Shown: in pieces, positions 1 through 8,790 of the stretch
Layout of the letters: the number at the start of each line of letters is the position of its first letter
Numbering within the stretch: the stretch's first letter is position 1
Assembly (NCBI RefSeq): GCF_032854445.1
Contig: NC_088298.1
Coordinates: forward strand, 12,079,504 to 12,143,503
Reading direction: 5' to 3'
From: Liolophura sinensis
Taxonomy: Eukaryota; Mollusca; Polyplacophora; Chitonida; Chitonidae
DNA: 64,000 nucleotides
Notes under the pieces: model-generated
What the model was told of the DNA's origin: nothing
The model's input: the letters and a program-made list of their open reading frames with translations, nothing else
Databases searched by the model: none
Program-made: the position numbers and the translations under genes

Positions 1-92
1 GCTACGTGTCAAGCCTTTACCAGCAAACTGTGCACATGTGCTTGTAGATGTCTGAATGACAGTCTGGGATTCAGAAATCTGAAACGTGATAC

Positions 93-262
93 CAGGTGTA
101 AGTCAGAAATGTCTGTGTGATAGCACGTGTAAGTCTGATAGCATGTATAGGTCAGAATTGTATTTGTGATACATGTGTAAATTAAAAATATTTTCGTGAT
201 AGTACAACTAAGTCAGAATGTTTGTGTGATAGCATGCGTAAGTCAGAATTGTTTGCCATCTG
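93..262. repeat. Degenerate tandem repeat, about 30-31 bp unit
   Basis: Diverged copies of AAGTCAGAATGTTTGTGTGA followed by TAGCATGCGT recur five to six times. It lies in the intron 3' of PDE1 exon 4. The rest of 1-418 shows nothing recognisable. Confidence 0.6.
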
Positions 263-418
263 TTTGTTGTTGTTTGTTTTGTTCTAGAGTTTGGACTGCA
301 CATGTAACATAACCACCTGGTGAACTTGAATGAACTAAGACTTGACTTAGCCTCTGCACACATAAAAGATTTGACTATGACACGAAATCATTACAAGTAA
401 AAGCTTATGGAATTGTAC

Positions 419-1340
419 ATGAACAGCATGGTGGCAACTGGTGTAACAATTACCCATGGCAATGATGTGGATATTAACCATGGACAGCATGGTGGCAACT
501 GGTGTAGAAATTACCCATGGCAATGATGTGGACATTACTCATGGACAGCATGGTGGCAAATGGTGTAACAATTACCCATGGCAATGATGTGGACATTACT
601 CATGGACAGCATGGTGGCAAATGGTGTAACAATTAGCCATGGCAATGATGTGGATATTACCCATGGACAGCATGGTGGCAAATGGTGTAACAATTACCCA
701 TGGCAATGATGTGGACATTACTCATGGACAGCATGGTGGCAAATGGTGTAACAATTAGCCATGGCAATGATGTGGATATTACCCATGGACAGCATGGTGG
801 CAAATGGTGTAACAATTAGCCATGGCAATGATGTGGATATTACCCATGGACAGCATGGTGGCAACTGGTGTAACAATTAGCCATGGCAATGATGTGGACA
901 TTACTCATGGACAGCATGGTGGCAAATGGTGTAACAATTAGCCATGGCAATGATGTGGATATTACCCATGGACAGCATGGTGGCAAATGGTGTAACAATT
1001 ACCCATGGCAATGATGTGGACATTACTCATGGACAGCATGGTGGCAAATGGTGTAACAATTAGCCATGGCAATGATGTGGATATTACCCATGGACAGCAT
1101 GGTGGCAAATGGTGTAACAATTAGCCATGGCAATGATGTGGATATTACCCATGGACAGCATGGTGGCAACTGGTGTAACAATTAGCCATGGCAATGATGT
1201 GGATATTACCCATGGACAGCATGGTGGCAACTGGTGTAACAGTTACCCGTGGCAATGATGTGGGTATTACCCATGGACAGCATGGTGGCAACTGGTGTAA
1301 CAATTACCCGTGGCAATGATGTGGATATTATCCATGTGAA
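419..1340. repeat. Minisatellite, 61-bp unit, about 15 copies
   Basis: The start ATGGACAGCATGGTGGCAAA recurs every 61 bp from 419 to 1334 with little divergence; variants alternate ACCCATGGCAATG and AGCCATGGCAATG, and CATTACTC and TATTACCC, in a patchwork suggesting higher-order exchange. 61 is not a multiple of three, so the short open frames across it are chance. Confidence 0.97.
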
Positions 1341-1420
1341 ACATGATGGCAGTGCACATATTGCAAATTGACATTGAAATGAATTAAACCAGAATTCCTG
1401 TACCAGTGTAGACAATATCT

Positions 1421-2890
1421 CAGTGCAACCTTGGGAATGGAGCAGATATTACTGTAGTGCTACCTTGGGAATGGAGCAGATATTACTGTAGTGCAACCTT
1501 GGGAATGGAGCAGACATTACTGTAGTGCTACCTTGGGAATGGAGCAGACATTACTGTAGTGCTACCTTGGGAATGGAGCAGACATTACCGCAGTGCAACC
1601 TTGGGAATGGAGCAGACATTACTGCAGTGCAACCTTGGGAATGGAGCAGACATTACTGTAGTGCTACCTTGGGAATGGAGCAGACATTACTGCAGTGCTA
1701 CCTTGGGAATGGAGCAGACATTACTGTAGTGCTACCTTGGGAATGGAGCAGACATTACTGTAGTGCTACCTTGGGAATGGAGCAGACATTACTGTAGTGC
1801 AACCTTGGGAATGGAGCAGACATTACTGTAGTGCTACCTTGGGAATGGAGCAGACATTACTGTAGTGCTACCTTGGGAATGGAGCAGACATTACTGTAGT
1901 GCTACCTTGGGAATGGAGCAGACATTACTGTAGTGCTACCTTGGGAATGGAGCAGACATTACTGTAGTGCTACCTTGGGAATGGAGCAGACATTACTGTA
2001 GTGCAACCTTGGGAATGGAGCAGACATTACTGCAGTGCAACCTTGGGAATGGAGCAGATATTACTGTAGTGCTACCTTGGGAATGAAGCAGACATTACTG
2101 CAGTGCAACCTTGGGAATGGAGCAGACATTACTGTAGTGCAACCTTGGGAATGGAGCAGATATTACTGCAGTGCTACCTTGGGAATGGAGCAGACATTAC
2201 TGTAGTGCTACCTTGGGAATGGAGCAGACATTACTGTAGTGCTACCTTGGGAATGGAGCAGACATTACTGTAGTGCAACCTTGGGAATGGAGCAGACATT
2301 ACTGCAGTGCAACCTTGGGAATGGAGCAGACATTACTGCGGTGCAACCTTGGGAATGGAGCAGACATTACTGTAGTGCTACCTTGGGAATGAAGCAGACA
2401 TTACTGCAGTGCAACCTTGGGAATGGAGCAGACATTACTGCAGTGCAACCTTGGGAATGGAGCAGACATTACTGCAGTGCAACCTTGGGAATGGAGCAGA
2501 CATTACTGTAGTGCTACCTTGGGAATGGAGCAGACATTACTGTAGTGCTACCTTGGGAATGGAGCAGACATTACTGTAGTGCTACCTTGGGAATGGAGCA
2601 GACATTACCGTAGTGCATCCTTGGGAATGGAGCAGACATTACTGCAGTGCAACCTTGGGAATGGAGCAGACATTACTGCAGTGCAGCTTTGGTAATGGTG
2701 TATGGCCATTGTGCCATGTTGAACTAAATAATGTAGACATTAGAAAAGTGTATCCTTGGGAATTGTGTGGGCATTACCAAAGTGTAACCTTGGGGATGGT
2801 GTAGACATTACAGAAGTGTAACCTTGGGGATGGTGTAGACATTACAGAAGTGTAACCTTAGGGATGGTGTAGACATTACAGAAGTGTACA
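1421..2890. repeat. Minisatellite, 34-bp unit, about 37 copies plus degenerate end
   Basis: The unit runs GTGCTACCTTGGGAATGGAG then CAGACATTACTGTA, repeated with a 34-bp period to about 2690. From 2690 to 2890 the same period continues in diverged form (GGGGATGGTGTAGACATTAC), with one degraded stretch. Three units (102 bp) restore the frame, producing two 90-codon open frames made only of repeats. They are not genes. Confidence 0.97.
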
Positions 2891-4215
2891 CTAAGCAATT
2901 TTAGAAGTGTATCTGCAAAGAGCAATCCTAGTAAGCAGTAAAAGGGATGTCAAAAAAAGAATACTGATCTTCATGAAGACATGAGAAACCGATGAAGAAC
3001 CAAGACTGAGGATCAGGAAGGAGAGACGTGTACATGTAACAATTTAGAAGATGTTGTCTCAAAATGAGGGTGGTCAAGGCTTGATAAGGTTTAGCTCACT
3101 CACTAACTCAGGGTCATGGATAGGAACGCACAGATCAAATAGTCAGCACAATAGCTTTATAAACATCACACAGCTTCCGGCTGTCTCACAGTGAACTAAA
3201 CACACTCGTCTTCAGAACATGAAGAAGCTCTGACAGTTTACCAAAGTTACATCACTCTTCCCACATTAAGGAGGCCTTACACTAGACAAATACTTTAAAA
3301 CATGGATAGAAAAGCTAAAAAAAAGTTATCTACGAGTTGTGAAGAGGCCCTTAAAAGTGACTCATGTGGGAAAGTTTTAAATGGAAAATTAAATTTCAAG
3401 GAGCCAGATGATTATAAATTTTCAACATTTACAAAAGTGCTTAGAAAGACATAAAAGGCATGTGTAATTGGAACAAGGGACCAAGGAAGGATTAAATTAC
3501 CTATCCAATATGAATTCAATGTATTGTGCTGAGGGAAAAGTGATTTGAATCTTATACGCATAGGCATGATAATTAGAATGGAGACAGAGTCAGAATACAA
3601 CACTGCCATGTGAGACACTTTTTGCCCGGAGTCAGAACTGATTTCACAGACTTAGAATGCACAGTGCTCAATATTGCTTTCATTTAAACAACGAACTATG
3701 GCTGTGATACAGCAAGGACAACAGTGGCCACACCACGTCTACAGATGTCTAAAGAGATCTAAACCAGAGAAGAGAGCCTCAGACAAAAGTGGCCTGCATC
3801 AAGGGGAGAAAAGAAAACATTGCTATGTAAATTATCTACGTGTACAACACGGTTGTTCAGAAATCTTCCCTTGCAGAGTGACAACGAATGACAAAGTGGT
3901 GTTCACATGACAACCTACACTCAGACTCTATGTGCTGATTCTATGCTACATATCTTCAATTTTTGAAAAAAAATGTCAATTATTCCATAATGAACAAGAC
4001 ACTTGTATGATAACAAAATAGGTGTACAATTGTAAATAGCTTTGAATTTAGGCGAAGCAGGCATAAGACATCTGGGAAGCAGAAAGTTATCTCCCTTGGC
4101 CCAAGAATATTTCATGCATGATCCTCCAGCTGAAAGCAGAGTTCTCTTGATCCTTTATTTCCTGTAAACGAGCTGGTTTCTGCAGACAATTTGCTTCACT
4201 TAGAGGAGTCCTTAC
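2891..4215. other. Intron sequence without recognised features
   Basis: Intron 3' of PDE1 exon 4. I see no repeat array, SINE or exon-like frame, and specifically no match to the expected next PDE1 exon (RLLDTEDEL type). The open frames here have no protein-like composition. Confidence 0.6.
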
Positions 4216-4329
4216 CTGGTTTCATCTATGTACACTGTTTCCAACACGGAGGCTGCATACTCCAGATTTCTGACGAGATCCTCTTTAGGGATGTCATCTT
4301 TCTGTATCCTCCGCAGAAGGTGACGCAAT
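4216..4329 (-). CDS. PDE1: PDE1 exon 4: start of the PDE1 N-terminal domain
   Basis: This 114-bp exon encodes LRHLLRRIQKDDIPKEDLV followed by RNLEYAASVLETVYIDET, plus split arginine codons at both ends. The pattern RLRxLLxxxxxxxIxxxDLxxNLEYAASVLExVYIDETR is the hallmark beginning of the PDE1 N-terminal domain (PDEase_I_N) preceding the catalytic domain in PDE1A/B/C; the vertebrate proteins have the same boundary before RLLDTEDEL. The basic amphipathic stretch RLRHLLRRIQ aligns with the first calmodulin-binding segment of PDE1. The acceptor is GTTGTAG at 4330-4331 and the donor CCAG/GTAAGG at 4214-4215, both on the minus strand. The exon is phase 2 at both ends. The next exon is not in the remaining 4.2 kb. 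A 25-bp tandem array begins about 45 bp upstream of the acceptor and keeps the frame open, which is why the open frame is longer than the exon. Confidence 0.92.
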
Positions 4330-4375
4330 CTACAACCACATAGTACAGGTGAGCTATTGTGACGAAAATATGTAT

Positions 4376-4801
4376 CCATACAGGTAGAAACAATAATTAT
4401 CCATACAGGTAAACACAATATTTCTCCATACAGGTAAACACAATATTTATCCATACAGGTAGACACAATAATTATCCATACAGGTAAACACAATATTTCT
4501 CCATACAGGTAGACACAATATTTCTCCATACAGGTAAACACAATATTTATCCATACAGGTAGAAACAATAATTATCCATACAGGTAAACATAATATTTAT
4601 CCATACAGGTAGACACAATAATTATCCATACAGGTAAACACAATATTTATCCATACAGGTAGAAACAATAATTATCCATACAGGTAAACACAATATTTAT
4701 CCATACAGGTGGACACAATAATTATCCATACAGGTAGACACAATAATTACCCATACAGGTAAACGGGTAAACACAATATTTATCTATACAGGTAGACACA
4801 A
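4376..4801. repeat. Minisatellite, 25-bp unit, about 17 copies
   Basis: CCATACAGGTAGACACAATA plus ATTAT or TTTAT repeats every 25 bp, ending in a few degenerate units. It lies in PDE1 intron 3 and its near end is about 45 bp from the exon 4 acceptor, where the branch point is expected. Confidence 0.95.
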
Positions 4802-5532
4802 TTACTATTATTGCAGGTAGACGCAACTACATGTATTATTCATAACCTGATCCAAATGTATAAATGTACTAATTTGAACGTACATATCATGCATGTTTTA
4901 TCAACTTAAGGGAATATTATTTGATGCGGACAGGTGACTTGTATTTTTCAATATCTGTTATGTTCACATGTGCTCCTAATTTAGTTCGCCTCCACACAAC
5001 ACATCTCCCTCATTATAACACAGTCTGCTTAAACATGTGATTTAGTATAACACCATCACAAATTCAAATCTGGAATGTCACAAATGTGTAATTCACAAAT
5101 TTTTACCTGGATGTTGTTGCAAACAGCTGTACATACTTCTGAAAGTTTTGGTAAATAACATCTCTATTTTGCATCTTTGAACTGAGAGGGTTGATTACCT
5201 TTATCAGTGAAAGTCATGATCTGGCCTCGGGTTGTCATCAAATAACACAGTATGTCTCTTAATTCCCAAATTATGTAACATCATTTAAGATCACAGAGTA
5301 TTTGTTCCTATACCATGTTTGTAGTGGCTACAAACCTTAAGAGAAAGGCACAAATTTTAACGTGTTATTTTGGACAAGGAGTGGAAGCAGACCTGAACAG
5401 ACAGAGCCATTTTGTTTTCTGTTATACATGCTTGATAATTCTATCCGTGAACTTTTAAAGTGGAATGTTAAATGGCCATGCATGGAGTACACAACAGCAG
5501 AGAAACCAAAAACATTATGTCACATAACCTAT
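4802..5532. other. Intron 3 unique sequence
   Basis: AT-rich intron between two arrays; nothing recognisable on either strand. Confidence 0.55.
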
Positions 5533-6128
5533 GCTCATCAGTCCACATGGTAAACATGCATGCAATACAAGGATAGTGTGACGTCACATTGCACATGGGA
5601 AACATGCAGGCAGTACAGGGATAGTGTGACATCACAGTGCACATGGCAAACATGCAGGCAGTACAGGGATAGTGTGACGTCACATTGCACATGGGAAACA
5701 TGCAGGCAGTAGAGGGATAGTGTGACGTCACATTGCACATGGGAAACACGCAGGCAGTAGAGGGATAGTATGACGTCACATTGCACATGGGAAACACGCA
5801 GGCAGTAGAGGGATAGTATGACGTCACAGTCCACATGGTAAACATGCAGGCAGTGCAGGGATAGTGTGACGTCACATTGCACATGGCAAACATGCAGGCA
5901 ATACAGGGATAGTCTGATGTCACTGGACATGGCAAACATGCAGGCAATACAAGGACAGTGTGACATCACATTGCACATGGTAAACATGCAGGCAGTACAG
6001 GGATAGTGTGATGTCACAGTGCACATGGCAAACATGCAGGCAGTAGAGGGATAGTGTGATGTCACATTGCACATGGTAACCATGCAGGCAGTACAGGGAT
6101 AGTGTGACATCACAGTGCACATGGCAAA
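5533..6128. repeat. Minisatellite, 48-bp unit, 12 copies, each with a CRE-like site
   Basis: Units of 48 bp (one of 46) carry TGACGTCA or a one-base variant, followed by CATTGCACATGG, AAACATGCAGGCAGTA and GAGGGATAGTG. Perfect TGACGTCA starts at 5579, 5675, 5723, 5771, 5819 and 5867; TGACATCA at 5627, 5961 and 6105; TGATGTCA at 5915, 6009 and 6057. 48 is a multiple of three, so minus-strand frames of up to 194 codons run through it with a 16-residue period. It begins about 55 bp past the exon 3 donor. Confidence 0.97.
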
Positions 6129-6184
6129 CCAATAAATTCCACAAAAAGTTCAGAAACATGTCTGAAAACTTCACCAAATCTGAC

Positions 6185-6365
6185 CTGATTGAGCAAACAT
6201 GGGAAGCCTCTGGAGTGTCAATGGGAGGCAGTTTCTCCGTGCCTAGGTTAACACTTGCATAAGAATCACTGTCAGCACTGACCACGCTGGACGTGGGGCT
6301 GCTCACACTGGTTTTCCTCGAGTTAGGCCCTGTACTTCTTCGCAGGACCGTGAGGGAGCCTGTTC
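6185..6365 (-). CDS. PDE1: PDE1 exon 3: Ser/Thr-rich N-terminal linker
   Basis: This 181-bp exon encodes about 60 residues, opening TGSLTVLRRSTGPNSRKTSV, continuing through a serine-rich middle and ending LPPIDTPEASHVCSI. The acceptor is TTATTTAG at 6366-6367 and the donor ATCAG/GTCAGA at 6183-6184 on the minus strand. It starts in phase 1 and ends in phase 2, so its last AG plus the first A of exon 4 make the arginine of IRLRHLL. The segment LPPxDTP before RLR is, from memory, also seen in insect PDE1 proteins, which supports the join. RRST and RKTS fit the basophilic kinase (PKA-type) consensus; PDE1 enzymes are known PKA/CaMK substrates, but these particular sites are inference. Just after the donor the intron enters the 48-bp CRE-like array, and the frame stays open into it. 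Confidence 0.82.
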
Positions 6366-6384
6366 CTAAATAAGACAATGATAT

Positions 6385-6560
6385 GGTTGATTGACTGATT
6401 GATTGATTCGGGTTTGATGTGCTGTGACCAAGACCCTTTCACTGATATGACAGCGGTCAGGTTTATTGGTGGAGGAAACTGGAATGTCTGGAGGAAACCG
6501 GAATGTCTGGTCAAAACCACAAACCTTCGGTTTTATTCCCATATCACATGCCACGCTGAA
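6385..6560. repeat. Fragment of a dispersed repeat in intron 2
   Basis: Starts with GATTGACTGATTGATTGATT and contains GGTTTATTGGTGGAGGAAAC and a near-direct repeat of GAAACTGGAATGTCTGGAG. The GGTGGAGGAAAC core is typical of dispersed mollusc repeats. No other clear copy in the window. Confidence 0.35.
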
Positions 6561-7006
6561 GAATATTTAAATAACATCACCACAGTCCATTTCATTGGTC
6601 TAAGAAACTCGACAGTCTGGGGAAGCCAGTGGACTTTGGCAAGTAACTGATCAATTTTCTCACAGGTACAAGTAGCTCAAGTTTTATGTGATACGGATAG
6701 AAAGCCTGTGAACTCCATGTAAGATGACATAAATTAATGATCCTTCAGTAATGCATCTAGCCCTGGGCTGGGTTGTTCATAACTTTAAGATTTAATACCA
6801 GTTTTAACTTTATGCCAAGTATTCAATTTTGTACATGGGCCAAAAAATAATTGCGTAACAGTATATTAAATTTGAACTAATTCTGCTGCTTTTCCATTTA
6901 GTCTGAGTTTTGTTAGAATCATAAACATATAGCATGTCTTAATACCGGTACTGGCTAATACATCTTTGAAGAACTGGGCCCAGAATCTGAAATGCACTGT
7001 ACATTT

Positions 7007-7260
7007 ATATACAGGGTGTCCCAGAAGTCGTGCGCCTTCCTGATTTTAATTTTTTTTTTTCTGTGTTTCAGATTTAATACTGATTTTAAAGTTTTTTCTC
7101 TTTTTCAGAGTTAATTATGGCTAATAAACTAACAGTACAAGAAAGAGTTGAATTATTGCTTAGGTTTTTATGTTTGGAAGAGATGGGGCAACACACCGCT
7201 CTGTGGCTAAAGCATTCAACCTCAACCTGGATGGTACGCGAGTTCCTATATATACCAACT
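7007..7260 (+). pseudogene. Relic of a DNA transposon with a broken HTH transposase start
   Basis: A transposon-end-like motif TACAGGGTGTCCCAGAAGTC at about 7010 is followed about 100 bp later by an ATG (7117) opening MANKLTVQERVELLLRF. After a frameshift in the T-run near 7167-7171 the frame continues MFGRDGATHRSVAKAFNLNL and DGTRVPIYTN before a stop. This looks like the N-terminal helix-turn-helix domain of Tc1/mariner-like or DUF4817-type transposases common in molluscs (from memory). The catalytic region and the second inverted repeat are missing. It lies in PDE1 intron 2, 60 bp past the exon 2 donor. Family assignment is tentative. Confidence 0.5.
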
Positions 7261-7318
7261 AAGAGCAGCAATGGCCATTTCTCAGCATATACATGTACTC
7301 GGCATGGTAATAACTTAC

Positions 7319-7384
7319 TGGATAGTTGTCCATTCTTTGATCCCACACTTGAATCATCTTTGGATCTTTCAGGAGGATTTGCCA
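7319..7384 (-). CDS. PDE1: Probable PDE1 micro-exon 2 (22 codons)
   Basis: A 66-bp exon candidate encoding VANPPERSKDDSSVGSKNGQ then LS, the first and last codons being split. It has a very strong acceptor (a T-rich tract ending CTTTGCAG at 7385-7386) and a strong donor (CCA/GTAAGTT at 7317-7318), both minus strand. It is phase 1 at both ends and a multiple of three long, so it could be skipped without changing the frame. The split codon with exon 3 gives arginine (A/GA). The product is hydrophilic, low in complexity and rich in Ser, Lys and Asp, with no domain I recognise, consistent with the variable N-terminal region of PDE1. If the preceding exon ended in A, the join would create ATG, so an alternative start here cannot be excluded. 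A 25-bp tandem array starts about 45 bp upstream of its acceptor; a transposase relic lies just downstream. Confidence 0.66.
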
Positions 7385-7429
7385 CTGCAAAGAAAAAAAA
7401 AATGACACTGTAAGTGTTACTAATCTATG

Positions 7430-8287
7430 AAACATACAGTAAGTAATCTTAACGTGACATCCAGTAAGTAATCTTAATGTGACATCCAGTAAGTAATCTT
7501 AACGTGACATCCAGTAAGTAATCTTAACGTGACATCCAGTAAGTAATCTTAATGTGACATACAGTAAGTAATCTTAACGTGACATCCAGTAAGTAATCTT
7601 AACGTGACATACAGTAAGTAATCTTAACGTGACATACAGTAAGTAATCTTAACGTGACATCCAGTAAGTAATCTTAACGTGACATCCAGTAAGTAATCTT
7701 AACGTGACATACAGTAAGTAATCTTAACGTGACATCCAGTAAGTAATCTTAACGTGACATCCAGTAAGTAATCTTAACGTGACATACAGTAAGTAATCTT
7801 AACGTGACATACAGTAAGTAATCTTAACGTGACATCCAGTAAGTAATCTTAACGTGACATACAGTAAGTAATCTTAACGTGACATACAGTAAGTAATCTT
7901 AACGTGACATACAGTAAGTAATCTTAACGTGACATACAGTAAGTAATCTTAACGTGACATACAGTAAGTAATCTTAACGTGACATACAGTAAGTAATCTT
8001 AACGTGACATACAGTAAGTAATCTTAACGTGACATACAGTAAGTAATCTTAACGTGACATACAGTAAGTAATCTTAACGTGACATCCAGTAAGTAATCTT
8101 AATGTGACATACAGTAAGTAATCTTAACGTGACATACAGTAAGTAATCTTAACGTGACATACAGTAAGTAATCTTAACGTGACATACAGTAAGTAATCTT
8201 AACGTGACATACAGTAAGTAATCTTAACGTGACATACAGTAAGTAATCTTAACGTGACATACAGTAAGTAATCTTAATGTGACATCC
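7430..8287. repeat. Minisatellite, 25-bp unit, about 34 near-identical copies
   Basis: AAGTAATCTTAACGTGACAT plus ACAGT (or CCAGT) repeats every 25 bp with very little divergence; a few units have AATGTGAC, a CpG-to-TpG change. Each unit carries ACGTG and, on the plus strand (antisense to the gene), CAGTAAGTA, which resembles a 5' splice site. Its near end is about 45 bp upstream of the exon 2 acceptor. Confidence 0.97.
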
Positions 8288-8588
8288 TGCTTTTGGATTG
8301 ACAAGATTTAACTTGAAAAGCCTAAAATTTGTGATGCTTGCCTAGAAAAGATAAATAAAGTCATGAACTGACAAAACTCTCCAACAATGTTGTTTTGAAC
8401 AGGCTCCTTTTACAATCCTGGTCAGAAATGCGTTTCTGAACAAGTCTAATATCTCTGTCTTCCCACAAAGATACAGGTGGCACTCGAGCTATCAAATATC
8501 ATATTTGCTAATAGTTCTTACATGAAACCTCACTGATCTATGCTGTCAGATGCACAAAAAAAAATACCAGTTTGGTAATATGTGAGAT

Positions 8589-8790
8589 TGCATTTATTTA
8601 TTTATTTGATTGGTATTTTACACCGTACTCAAGTATTTATTTATTTATTTGATTGGTGTTTTACACCGTACTCAAGAATATTTCACTTATACGACAATGG
8701 CCAGCACTACGGTAGGAGGAAACCAGGCAGATCCCGGAGAAAACCTAGGATCATCCGTAGGTTGCTGGCAGACCTTCCCACTTGTGGCCA
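8589..8790 (-). mobile_element. V-SINE-like copy, headless, with duplicated tail segment
   Basis: Starts with (ATTT)n GATTGGTATTTTACACCGTA, then repeats the whole tail segment before CTCAAGAATATTTCACTTAT and the central block (GGAGGAAACCAGGCAG). Homology stops at GCTGGCAGACCTTCCCAC, so the tRNA-like head is absent. Confidence 0.85.

Noticed and set aside
1525-2511. Two 90-codon plus-strand frames rich in Trp, Gly and Cys
   Set aside because: Pure read-through of the 34-bp minisatellite (three units restore the frame); the residue repeat only mirrors the DNA repeat.
1-4215. Next PDE1 exon downstream of exon 4
   Set aside because: Searched the minus strand for the conserved continuation (RLLDTEDEL type); not present, so it must lie outside the window.
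5468-6122. Minus-strand open frames of 159-194 codons with a 16-residue repeat
   Set aside because: They are two different frames of the same 48-bp minisatellite; the unit length divisible by three keeps them open. No start context or flanking coding signal apart from exon 3 read-through.
419-8287. Regular repeats resembling CRISPR arrays
   Set aside because: Units are head-to-tail without unique spacers, in an intron-bearing eukaryotic context.
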